Below, in pieces: positions 10,986 to 20,640 of a DNA stretch of 64,000 nucleotides; within the stretch, counting starts at the first letter, position 1; every line of letters begins with the position of its first letter. The notes beneath the pieces are model-generated. The model was not told where the DNA came from. It was given only the letters and a program-made list of their open reading frames with translations, and ran no database searches. The translations under genes and the position numbers were made by a program. The DNA is from Isoetes taiwanensis (lineage: Eukaryota > Streptophyta > Lycopodiopsida > Isoetales > Isoetaceae): contig JAJEKV010000274.1 of NCBI GenBank assembly GCA_021234155.1, forward strand, positions 62,001-126,000, read 5' to 3'.

Positions 10986-12098
10986 ATGGCTAGCCAAGCA
11001 GGAACGGTAGGAGCTAGCAGGCAGGAACTCCAACAGGATCTGCAAGACTTCCTAGCACAAATGGAAGTAAGATTGGAGACCAGGGTGTCGAGGATGGATG
11101 CGCTAAATACACTGGCGGGTGCGGTACAGCAAAACAAAGAGGCGATAGGAAAAGTGGAGGATCGGGTGCAGGTGGTGGAGGAGACGGGAGTGGAAATTCG
11201 GAAGAGGATGGACGAGGTGGAGAAAGAAAAAGCGGAAATCATACAAAGGTTGGTGACATTAGAAAAGAAACAAATAGATCTAGATGCGTGGCAGAGTTTT
11301 GATAGGATAAAACCTCACATACTGGAATTCAAGGAACAGGAAAGGATAAAACATGACGTAAGATTGTTAGGGGTTGCCGAAAGGCCTAACGAGGGACACG
11401 CCCGCGGTCACCGCAGTAAATACCGAGAATGTTTTCCAGGAGCACAGGAATGTGATGGTGAAAGCAGTACGGGCGGGTGCATGGAGAGGAAGGGCGAGGC
11501 ACATAAATATAACTCTGAGGGACATAGCAGCCAAGGAAAGAATCATCATCCAAGCAGGTTCAAGCTCGTGAACGGACTCAAAGTACAAGAGGCTCTAAAT
11601 GCCCATGCAGACATGGTTTACACAGGAACGCAAAAGTCGAGAACCGAAGCCGGGCGGAATACAAGCAGCGGGGTAAAAATGGGAAACTCTATCTCAAAAG
11701 GGGACGAGAACACATCACGTGATCAAACAACTAAGGAGACGGATGGACCCACAGACCAAGAAAGATGGGAATCTCGAATTGGAAGCAACGAGGGGACAGG
11801 TGGACAGCAGATAATGTTAGGGGAAAAGAGTACCATCCGGGATCGCTGGACGGGAAGCAGCCCCCAAGATCCTAACGCAGACACAGCTAGGGTGGGGAAG
11901 CGGAAAAGAGGCCGGAAAAGACCTAGACCAAAGCATAACCCCGACAAGGGAGACAGGAGGGGACCAGGGAGCAAGGACGAGGAGACAGGTAAAGAAAGGA
12001 CACGAACTAGATCACCAAAGGGGGGGGGCATGAAAAGGAAGGAAGAAATAGCGATCTGGTACTGGAACTGCACGGGATATCCTTGGGATGACGGATAA
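10986..12098 (+). CDS. LINE ORF1 protein (coiled coil, basic C-terminus)
   Basis: An uninterrupted 370-codon frame starting MASQAGTVGASRQELQQDL. Residues about 10-100 are rich in heptad-like hydrophobic spacing with E/K/R (DRVQVVEETGVEIRKRMDEV), suggesting a coiled coil as in LINE ORF1 proteins, which bind the element RNA and chaperone it. From about residue 130 the sequence becomes Gly/Arg/Lys/Ser-rich. The alternate frame at about 11,374-11,571 (RDTPAVTAVNTENVFQEHRN, AGAWRGRARHINITLRDIAA) looks more protein-like there. The annotated frame has therefore probably shifted and the original ORF1 used the other frame in the middle. No CCHC knuckle was seen in ORF1. Confidence 0.55.
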   Translation: MASQAGTVGASRQELQQDLQDFLAQMEVRLETRVSRMDALNTLAGAVQQNKEAIGKVEDRVQVVEETGVEIRKRMDEVEKEKAEIIQRLVTLEKKQIDLDAWQSFDRIKPHILEFKEQERIKHDVRLLGVAERPNEGHARGHRSKYRECFPGAQECDGESSTGGCMERKGEAHKYNSEGHSSQGKNHHPSRFKLVNGLKVQEALNAHADMVYTGTQKSRTEAGRNTSSGVKMGNSISKGDENTSRDQTTKETDGPTDQERWESRIGSNEGTGGQQIMLGEKSTIRDRWTGSSPQDPNADTARVGKRKRGRKRPRPKHNPDKGDRRGPGSKDEETGKERTRTRSPKGGGMKRKEEIAIWYWNCTGYPWDDG

Positions 12099-15000
12099 CG
12101 CTTACACGCAGCAAGGGACCAGGATATCATATGTCTAGTGGAGACGTGGGAGCACAGAGCTAAGAGGCTACCAGACGAACCAGGATACACACTGTTCACA
12201 TGTTGGAGGGAAAAGAACTACAAAGCAGGAAGAGGAAGTGCAGGGCTACCCTGCTACATTAGGAATAGAAGTGTCAGAAAAGCATGTATTCTAGAAACAG
12301 ACATTAATAAAAGATATATGCTTATGAATATTGTAATGCTTGACTATAGGAAATTATATTTACTAATAGTGTATTATCCACCTCAATGTGACAAGCTGGA
12401 ATTACTAGGCATGGGGGAAGTGGTCATGAAACACATGGATAAGGGACCGTTGATCATAGTAGGAGATATCAATGCAAGGACGGGGCAAGAACAAAGCACG
12501 TAAAGCGTGGATAGACAATGAGGATGGACATGGTGGAGATGAACCGAAGGGAGGACGAATGGCAAAGGAACACAAAGAGGACGGCGGAGGGATAAATGAG
12601 AGGAGAAACCCTGATAGAGGTATGTACATCTACAAATATGGTTATATGCAATGGTCTAAGAAGGTGGCAAGCCTCAGGCCAGTTCACAAGTACAAACGCC
12701 CACGGGAACAGTATAGTGGACTATGTGATAGCAAATGAGGAAGCAATAAGGGAAATTGGAAACATGGAGCTAGGAGAATGGCCGTTAGGAGGAAGGGATA
12801 GCCATTGCACTCCATCACGCCAAAAATAAGTGCGACAAGTGGAAGAACAGAAGAAAGGCAAAGAAGAGGTAAACAGAACAAACTGATAGTCAAATTCAGA
12901 GAAAACAGAGTGGGAACATTCATAAACACGGTAAAAAAGAAAATGAGAGACAAAGAGTGGGGAGAGGAACTGAAGGACAGAGGGAACGACATGAATGACC
13001 TCTTGGAAGAAGCAGCATTCGGGAGGAAAGAAAGAGGGAAAAGGGCTATAGCATTTCGAAGGTCAGTATGGTTCGACGAGGCATGCGTGGAACAGAGAAA
13101 GAAAGTCAAACAGGCAAGAGGAACTGAGGCATACCAAGAAGAACGGAACAAATATGTGAAAGTACTGAAAAGGAAGAAAGCTCAGGACCTGAAAAGCCAC
13201 CAATGGGGACTAGCCGAGGACTTGAAAAAACGGCCTAAGAAATTCTGGAACAATATGAAAAAAGGTTCAAAGACGAAAGCAGGTGCATCAACAAGAGAGG
13301 AGGGGGGAGAAACGGAAACAGAAATAGACTGGACAAGATACCTGGAACGTCTATATACAAGACAGGGGCTGCACCAATCATGGCTCCAGAAGGTAGGCAC
13401 AAACCTTCTTTCTCCAAGGAAGAAGCTACATGGGCACTAAACAGGATGGCAAATAATAAAGCACCGGATTTATATGGGCTAACAGCGGAGATGTTGAAAA
13501 GTGTACAAACACAGATAGTAGGGATCATAACAGAAATATTCAATGAGGTAATACACTCAGGCCTTCCAGAAAGATGGCAGTTCAATAAGGTAATTCCGCT
13601 CCATAAAGGGGGAAACAGAGAAGAATCGAGTAATTATAGGACCATCATGGTCAGTTCAGTATTCGCGAAATGGTTCGGGAAAACACTAGATCAGAAACTG
13701 AAGAGTTGGGCAGAAACAGGGAAACTCAGAGCACAAGGACAGGCTGGTTTTCGACCGGAGTACTCGACTACGGACCATCTAGTGACCCTAAGGATAATGA
13801 TAGAACAGGCAAAGGAGAGCAACAAGAAGATCATATGCTGCTTCGTGGACTTTAAAAAAGCCTTCGACACAGTACCCAGAGATAAGCTCCTACTTAGACT
13901 AATAGGACTAAGAGCACTAGATGGGTTAGTAGGATCAATTGCAAGGCTATATCAAAAGGTATATGCCAAAATAGAGGAGGAAGGAGAAGCAATAGACTGT
14001 GACACATGAGTAAAGCAAGGATGCCCACTATCACCCACACTTTTTGGGATATACATAGATGCTCTACAGGAATTTTTCGAGGAGAGAGAGGGAGACAGGG
14101 AGGCACCAATGATAGGGAGAACAAAAGTCCCAATAATGCTATATGCGGACGACTTAGGTATGATGGCGACCAAAGCCAAAGGAATGCACAGAATGCTAGG
14201 GATACTAGAAGAGTTTTGTTTGGAGACAGGATTGACAGTCAACCTGGACAAAACAAAAATAGTGGCCTTCGGTACAAAGACGAAGCACAAGCCCTTCAAA
14301 AACAAGGGACAAGAACTAGAGGAAACCACAGGATACAGGTACTTGGGATATGACACACATGGCGGGGGGAAGTGGTCAAAAGGGGCAGACAACAGATTCC
14401 AGGCAGCGATAGGCAATTATTACATCATGATGAATTACTGTAATAACAGCAGGATCACCAATTGGGAAATCAAAACATACCTATTTAGCACATTAATAGC
14501 ATCGACACAGCTATACGGATGTGAAACATGGGGACCAGGCCTATCAGAGAAGAAATGGGAAAAACAGGAAGGAATACTGAGGCAATGGCACGGACAGGAA
14601 TTCCAGGTGAAAACAGGTACATCATTAGCAACAATCATATATGAAACAGGGGAAAAGCCAATGGAGGTGAGAGCATGGGAAAGAACAATCAGGTATCTAA
14701 TGAAGGACAACAGTTATGGGAAAGAGGATAAACTATCGTCGTTGGCAATAGAGGAATCAGCAAAACAACACATAGTAAAAGGCAAGGGATGGTTTAACGA
14801 TGTGGCGAGATGGACGGCAAACATGGGGATGCAACTAAACCATATTATACAAGCAGATGGATGGGACAGAATGGACAGACAGGGCAATGAGAAGCTGGCT
14901 AGCACAGCACACAGGGCCCAAAGCGGAATGGCTATTGGAAACCTTCAATCCAGGAGGACAGATAGGACATATTACATACAGAAGCAACCTGCTGAGTAGA

Positions 15001-15318
15001 AGCAACAGAGGAACGCTAGCTAGGTTCAGAATGGGAAGCCACGATCTCCGAATTGAGAAAGATAGGTGGAGAAAAATAGACAGAGCAGAGCGAATATGTC
15101 GGCTATGTGACACAGGTAAAATAGAAGACGAGGTACATATGGTCAAGGATTGCCCGGTCTACACAGACATAAGGTCCAAATTTAACAAGGTCAGGTGGGA
15201 TCTCCCACTCCCAGCTCTGATGGACAAAGAAGAGACACTCACAGATGTAGCGAAAGCTATAAAAGAGATGATAATAAGACACTGGAGGGTGCACAAAGAG
15301 AAAGGGCTAATAATCTAA
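12040..15318 (+). pseudogene. LINE ORF2: endonuclease, RT, zinc knuckle (broken)
   Basis: The endonuclease/exonuclease/phosphatase-type domain is recognisable by WYWNCTG, DIICLVETW, IVYYPPQ, IIVGDINARTG and SIVDYVIAN, spread over three frames (12,040-12,810), so it carries indels. The RT domain follows: KVIPLHKGG, AGFRPEYSTTDH, CCFVDFKKAFDTVPRDKL (motif A), GCPLSPTLFGIYID (motif B region) and LYADDLGMM (motif C). A TGA at 14,007 separates motif A from motif B. After a shift near 14,900 the C-terminus contains RICRLCDTGKIEDEVHMVKD, a CCHC-like knuckle. The product would nick target DNA and copy the LINE RNA at the nick. This copy is disabled. Confidence 0.85.
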
Positions 15319-15561
15319 GAAGCACTATCGAGGCGAATCAGAAAGGCCCACAGAGTACAGTTCAAAACTGTTGATAACGATGCATCATGTATGGCCAAGA
15401 AGCCAGCTATAAGCACGATGCGGGTATTAAAAAGAACAAGAGAAGCCCGCTAGAAGGCTACATAGTCCTATGTGTCTGTTTGTTGGCAGCACCCATTTTT
15501 TTGGAGCTCGCAGGATGCTACACAAGTCCGGGGGCCTCGGGGCCTGAGGGACGTTAATGTA

Positions 15562-15596
15562 TATTCTATTCTATTCTATTCTATTCTATTCTATTC
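15562..15596 (+). repeat. (TATTC)n tail of LINE family 2
   Basis: Seven TATTC units forming the element's 3' end. They are followed directly by unique sequence. Same repeat unit as the tails at 9,055-9,080, 18,127-18,144 and 51,881-51,958 (reverse). Confidence 0.85.
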
Positions 15597-15647
15597 AACT
15601 TTCTCATAGCAATCGTAACAACTCAAACTTGAATGCAACAACTTTAC

Positions 15648-15864
15648 CTGCAAATGCGTTTCTCTTCGTGCTGTCAAAAGCCACCAAATGTGAAAAGAGT
15701 CTGTGCAAAACCAAGAAATAAAGGCAACCAAGTGAGTCGCTTTGTGGACATAAGGAAAGGCTCCTGGAATGGAGTGGAACAGAGTTAGCACATCTCAAAC
15801 AAGGCACCTCAGAATTTACCTGGACATGTTTCGTAGCTTAAGTCCTTTGCCGAACTCTTCAAGC
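15648..15864 (-). other. two exon-like minus-strand pieces
   Basis: Piece one (about 15,820-15,863) lies between TTTTGCAG and CCAG|GTAAAT and reads LEEFGKGLKLRNMS. Piece two (about 15,649-15,671) lies between TTTTGACAG and TGCAG|GTAAAG. They join in one frame (…MSSTKRNAFA…). Continuing past the LINE at 10.7-15.6 kb, the next acceptor on the same strand (near 10,658) keeps that frame open for about 20 more codons. This would place the LINE inside an intron of an unidentified gene. It rests on splice consensus only. Confidence 0.3.
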
Positions 15865-16133
15865 TGCAAAATAGAAAGAGATTAATAAAACATTCTTCTC
15901 TGGATACAGAAGACCTCTGAAAAAATGCCAGAAGAAACAGCGGATGCATCTGAAGACAGAATTTACCTGCTTGTGGCTAAATCCAAAAAATGGCGACCCC
16001 TAAACTGGATTTAAACTCCATTTCAATGATCATGGAAGGCGGAGGAAATTACCGCCCCATGATCTTCCCTGTCATCGAAAAAACGCTTCCCTCTCTGCCG
16101 TAAAAATGAACTACGAAAAGAAAAAAAAAAAAT

Positions 16134-16230
16134 TTGTCACCAAAAACCAAAAAAGCGGCGTTACATCGCCGGAAAAAGCGTTAGCGCCGGCGTGAGCGCA
16201 CCGCCTCAAAAACTTTTTAAATAAGTAGAT
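16134..16230. repeat. dispersed GC-rich short repeat, copy 2
   Basis: Nearly identical to 9,826-9,922, including the GCGTTACATCGCCGG and GCGTTAGCGCCGGCGTGAGC blocks and the TTTTAAATAAGTAGAT end. It is preceded by a run of adenines. Confidence 0.7.
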
Positions 16231-16558
16231 GAACAGATGGATTATGCATTTCTATTTGCTTTCTCCAGGAGCTGGGTACAATAATCGGTCACAAGGATTA
16301 TGTAAGAGCTCTATTTGTTAGCCTGGATTTATGCTCATTAGTCTGATATGGAATGAATTGAAGCATTTATAATGAGCAGATGGCAGATACTACCAGATAC
16401 AGTGCTAATTAGATATTTCAACAGCATAAGGAGCTGATTAAATGGAGAATGTGCCAGAAGAGATGGAAGATTCAAGTTATATGGAAATAGAAGAACCTGA
16501 ACCTTTCCAAGACGATAATCAGGTTAGATATTATGGTATTAATTGATTGGCCAAGCCA

Positions 16559-17328
16559 TGTAAAATACTAAATTGAACTGTGAAAAATTCAATGTATCCA
16601 ATTCAAGGTTAAGAATTAAAATCTTAACGTGATTCTTATTGCTAGACTTTACTTGTAGAGCTTATTGATAATCAGAAAGCTCTGGGGCATGGTTTGGAGT
16701 ATAGCAAAAAAATAAGGGAAAAAATAAAGAATAAAAAAGATAAATGAGGATACTATTTTTGTGGCAGTTTGTAAATGTTTAATACCTCTGCAGATGCAAT
16801 CTGATAAGCATTTTAGGGAAGATTTTGTTCAAAAATTGTCAAACTTTTCTTGAATTGTGACTGATGTGGATTTACGACTATTTTTACATGATAGAACATT
16901 TTGCATGCCATTAAGATATGTGGGATATAACTTGAAGAGGAAATTTGAGCTAGAACATAGCATGATTCAGTAAGACTACCTTAAATACTCTTTGATATTT
17001 ATGACATCGATAACAAGGGAGGTTTCATAAAAAGCACTGACACATGTCTTCCCATCCGTGCATCTATACTAACACATGTTCTCTGGTTTGGATGGTGGCA
17101 GGTTAGCTTTTCCCACCTAAAAACGAGAAGACAAAATACAAGTGTAGATCAAATTACCATCATGCTTTGCTTTTTGCTTTTTGCTTTTGATGCATGCAAA
17201 ATGGCAAGATGCTCAAATACAAGATTTTGTAAGATATAGACACTCATTCCCATGGTAAGATTTTGCATTGCTAACTAAAATAAGGTTGCTAGGATAAGGC
17301 ATATATATACATACATATAAATTTGACA
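16559..17328. repeat. long direct repeat, left copy
   Basis: About 770 bp, repeated with roughly 85-90% identity by eye at 28,420-29,220. It starts TGTAAAATACTAAA and ends ATTTGACA (right copy ATTTACA), so both copies begin TG and end CA like long terminal repeats. No gene is seen in it. Between the copies lie a LINE, a Penelope-like RT region and a Copia element. No matching target duplication was found outside the repeats. Confidence 0.8.
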
Positions 17329-17351
17329 AGATTGATTACCATCTAATGCTC

Positions 17352-18144
17352 TAGTTCCATACCAGATCCTACTCCAAGAGACAGCTTTTCTACCCCTTCA
17401 ACGGGCTGCATTGGAACGCCATATTATTTACTTCCAGAAGGCTCAGTGGTTCTCACGTTGGGGTGTACAGGCAAACAGATGCGTACAGGTACGCACAAAG
17501 AAGGATCACAATGCACTAAAGCTGTACCTAGATGCTACTTTCCTTCGCAAGCTCTGGGATGTAGATGCTCTGACGCACGTTAAACTAGCACACTATCAGG
17601 AGCAAGTCAATCCTAGGCTCACGAGAGGTCCACACCAGTACTTGTACACCCATTTGCCCATGAAAAAGCGCAGACTTATAGCTTCCATTCGCACGGGTGC
17701 ACATCGTCTCTGCATTGAGACAGGGTGTTGGATTCGGGAAGCACAGGAGGAGAGGCTTTGTCAGTGTTGCCACCGGGGCGCCATTGAAGATGAATATCAT
17801 GCCCTCCAGATCTGCCCAACGTTTGCCCATATTCGAGTGCGGTATGTTCGATTACTAATGACTGGCCATTGAATACGGCGTCCGTGGGCTTGTTGGGGTC
17901 ATACCTCCAGGAGGTTATATATGCACGGACTCAGTTATGTCCTCCGGGACAGTATTGAATTGTCCTATACAATTGTACAGTGTACCAGCATACTTATTAC
18001 TACTAAGGTTTTTCCCTCGAAAACCTTTTGGGGCGGGGGTTTTTTAATTCTGATAGTAATACGCTTGCTGCTCTCTTTTTATTTGGGTCTCATAGGCCAA
18101 TTGGTCTCTGTGGACGATAAAAAAAATCTATTCTATTCTATTCT
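17352..18144 (+). mobile_element. 5'-truncated LINE copy, family 1
   Basis: Only the last 800 bp of the family 1 LINE, matching 8,175-9,080. It contains the C-terminal ORF2 part (HIIYFQKAQWFSRWGVQANR; knuckle RLCQCCHRGAIEDEYHAL), the 3' hairpin and a short (TATTC)n tail. The frame 17,411-17,872 is open and ends TGH-stop. It carries an internal deletion relative to the 7.2 kb copy. Inserted just inside the left 770-bp direct repeat. Confidence 0.9.
17995..18061 (+). other. LINE 3'-UTR hairpin, copy 2
   Basis: TATTACTA (17,995-18,002) pairs with TAGTAATA (18,054-18,061). Relative to copy 1 the pair G-C has become A-T on both sides, a compensatory change. Confidence 0.75.
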
Positions 18145-18875
18145 TATTACTATTATCAAGGGCATTGTCTATATAAGTTAGTAATTTGCATAACTTTGGG
18201 ATTTATTATGAGAATTATATCTAATTCACTAGTTTCTTGCTTAAATTCCAAAACATGGTGAAGTAAGAGCAGAACGGTTTCCAGAACTGAAAAACATTGG
18301 ATATGGCGAACATTTATAGGTTTTTATTCCTATGATACAAACCATTATGGTGTTGATAGCTGACGCTCCAGGTTTGCATGATTTTATTCTGAATAGAGAG
18401 GACAATCTGGATGAAAATGGCTTCTCCATTCTAAGTAATTTAGATGCATCACAACTCTTATACACGTACAGAAATGGTGAAAATATTCTTCAATTGTTGA
18501 AGACATTTAAAACCAAGTTGTCAGAGATTGTAGAAGAGGATCGATTGGAAATTGATAGATGTGTGAGAGTGTTAGAAAATTTTAAAGAGCAAAAACTCTC
18601 TAATGAAGGTAACTATCCGTCAATATATGATAGAGACAATGAGCAGACAGATAATGCATCGCAAATTGCATCTGATGGTTTGAATCTAAAATCAAAAGGG
18701 ATTAAGCTTGATGCAGAAGCATAGGCTATTTCCAGAGAATTTGCAGATGAGCAATTAAACAAACAGAATAATCCCTACCTTTTTTTTTTAAAGATATCCT
18801 ACGCCAGTGATATGCAAGGGTTAGTAGAGGAATGGGTTGCAGAGAAAGACCATAAACCGTGGAAGCTCTATTCCT

Positions 18876-18957
18876 TCAATCGAGGCTTCAATACCTATCG
18901 AGGCTTCAATACCTATCGAAGCTCTATTCTGTTAGCTTCAATACCTATCGAGGCTTA
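18876..18957 (+). repeat. short tandem repeat, about 20-bp unit
   Basis: Four partial copies of CGAGGCTTCAATACCTAT (with variants) inside the Penelope-like coding region, giving the peptide repeat RGFNTY. Confidence 0.7.
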
Positions 18958-20364
18958 CTATTATTTGGGAGGAACAGAGGATGAGAACTCCACGCCACCC
19001 ATATGGATGAAAAAATACACTAATTTTGCGTGCAAGGATACAACAATTTCTGATATAGAAACACTTATATCAAAGTTTACTTACAGAATATGAAAACAGA
19101 TGGCCAAACTAGAAGACCATATTGTAGATGCCCACATCCACAAAATACGTGTACATATAAAGGAGTGGTGTGGTTTGATCACATAATATGGTATATGATG
19201 CATCATCTAAAAAATTCTTTAAGGGTGAATCTGTAATTTCTAGATGGAGCCAATTTATTAATTGGACCAGTAATCCAGCAATAGAGGCTATTATTCAACA
19301 ATGCCTAGTATTCAATTTCATTCGATGGAAGGTGTTTTGGAATATATTGAAAATCCAGAGGCAATGTTGTTTAGCCAAAGCAATAACAAAGGTGGTTTGA
19401 GGTATATTGAAAGGCTAATTAAACCTGCTAGTTTTTCTGAGTTTAATACGCCTGTTATACTAAAGAGATCAAGAGAGTTGAATGAGAACCCATATTTGCC
19501 TTCAAAGAGAAATAGAGGTGGAGGTAGATATGCTATAGAGGGAGAGCTGGAGATACTAGCTGGAATAACAAAGAAAGAGGTTCATATGCACCATCCAATA
19601 GAGGAGGATATCGTGGAAGGTGTAATCATACCTTTGGTAGAGGTGAAAATTCCATTAGAGGAGGCAGACCACTATATGTGCAGAATACTAGAGGTGGAGG
19701 TAGATGTAGTTCATCATCTACTCCCATTGAAATGGTGGATAATACACCTACTCATTTGCAACAGCCAGATGACGACACTTCACCTCTAAGACCCAGAAAT
19801 TTGAATTATCACTGGAAAAACTGAAAGAAATGCAGTTGTGTCAATATGCTTGAGATAGTGGGTGACATATCCATATGTTTGATGCTCTTGCCATCTGCAT
19901 GCAGTTGATGTAGACACTTCACCTTTGAAAAAGCTTGAGTTTTGTAGTTCCGGTTGGAAGCCTTTAAAAACAGTTGTGTGAATGTTGATATTTTTTTGTA
20001 AATATGAAATTTTATCCATATGACAGAAACTTTTTTCCAAATACTGCAGGATACACAAGTTGTGTCTAAATCTCTTATTAAGGGACGTATGAAAGTCATT
20101 AAAGATAATCCTATAAGATTCATGTTCATACATCTATTGTATGTTAATAGAATCTTAGAATTAGTGAACCTGAAGAGATTGTTTGTTATATGTTATAGTC
20201 AATTATTAAATTTAAGTGACCCAACAATATTGAATGAGATGAAAATCTACTGAGATGAATGAGAAGCACATGTGAACTACCCACGAAGAAAAATAAAGGG
20301 AACGTCCAATTATACAACTTGGACCCCATGAAATACAATGCTAATAGATGTTTGTTTGTGTACC

Positions 20365-20445
20365 TGCCGAAAGCTTATCACCGGGATTAAAAAACCCCGC
20401 CCTTTCGGGTTTTCGAGGAAAAACCCTAGTGATAAGCCTTCGGCA
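20365..20445 (-). other. LINE-type 3' hairpin, reversed copy
   Basis: TGCCGAA...TTCGGCA forms the outer stem and CTTATCAC...GTGATAAG the inner stem. The core (GTTTTTCCTCGAAAACCC, loop, GGGCGGGGTTTTTTAATCCC on the minus strand) matches the LINE family 1 hairpin. No (TATTC)n tail or coding part is attached, so it marks a different or severely truncated copy. Confidence 0.65.
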
Positions 20446-20640
20446 AGGGGCTTGAGTCGAAGACGCTGCCGCTTGCCAACATGTACCTGCACAACACCAA
20501 CACGAGAACAAATGTGACAAAACAAACCTCCCAAAGTGGAGGGGCTGATCACGCATGCCACGCGACAACAAAATAAAAACCTCTTCAAATAGAGGGGCTG
20601 GTCACGCGTGACAGGCGACAAATACATTAAACAATTAAGG
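20446..20640 (-). repeat. duplicated CCCCTC hairpin unit
   Basis: On the minus strand a unit of about 50 bp (CGTGACCAGCCCCTC, then GAGGTTTTTATTTTGT) occurs twice in tandem (CGTGATCAGCCCCTCC, then GGGAGGTTTGTTTTGT). Each contains a small hairpin. Probably part of the same retroelement tail as the hairpin next to it. Confidence 0.5.

Larger units (their letters stand above)
10690..15596 (+). mobile_element. near-full-length LINE, family 2, (TATTC)n tail
   Basis: A non-LTR retrotransposon with ORF1 (10,986-12,098), an apurinic-type endonuclease region (about 12,040-12,810), reverse transcriptase (13,380-14,999) and a C-terminal knuckle (14,857-15,318), ending in (TATTC)n at 15,562-15,596. The 5' end is not sharply defined; 10,690 is an estimate. 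It shares the tail repeat and domain plan with the family 1 copies at 7.2 and 17.4 kb, but not their 3' hairpin sequence. Several frameshifts and stops in ORF2 make this copy inactive, though degeneration is modest. Confidence 0.85.

Noticed and set aside
12684-13151. Minus-strand 155-codon ORF within the LINE
   Set aside because: Antisense shadow of ORF2; composition is Ser/Leu/Phe-rich as expected from the reverse of an Arg/Lys/Glu-rich coding strand.
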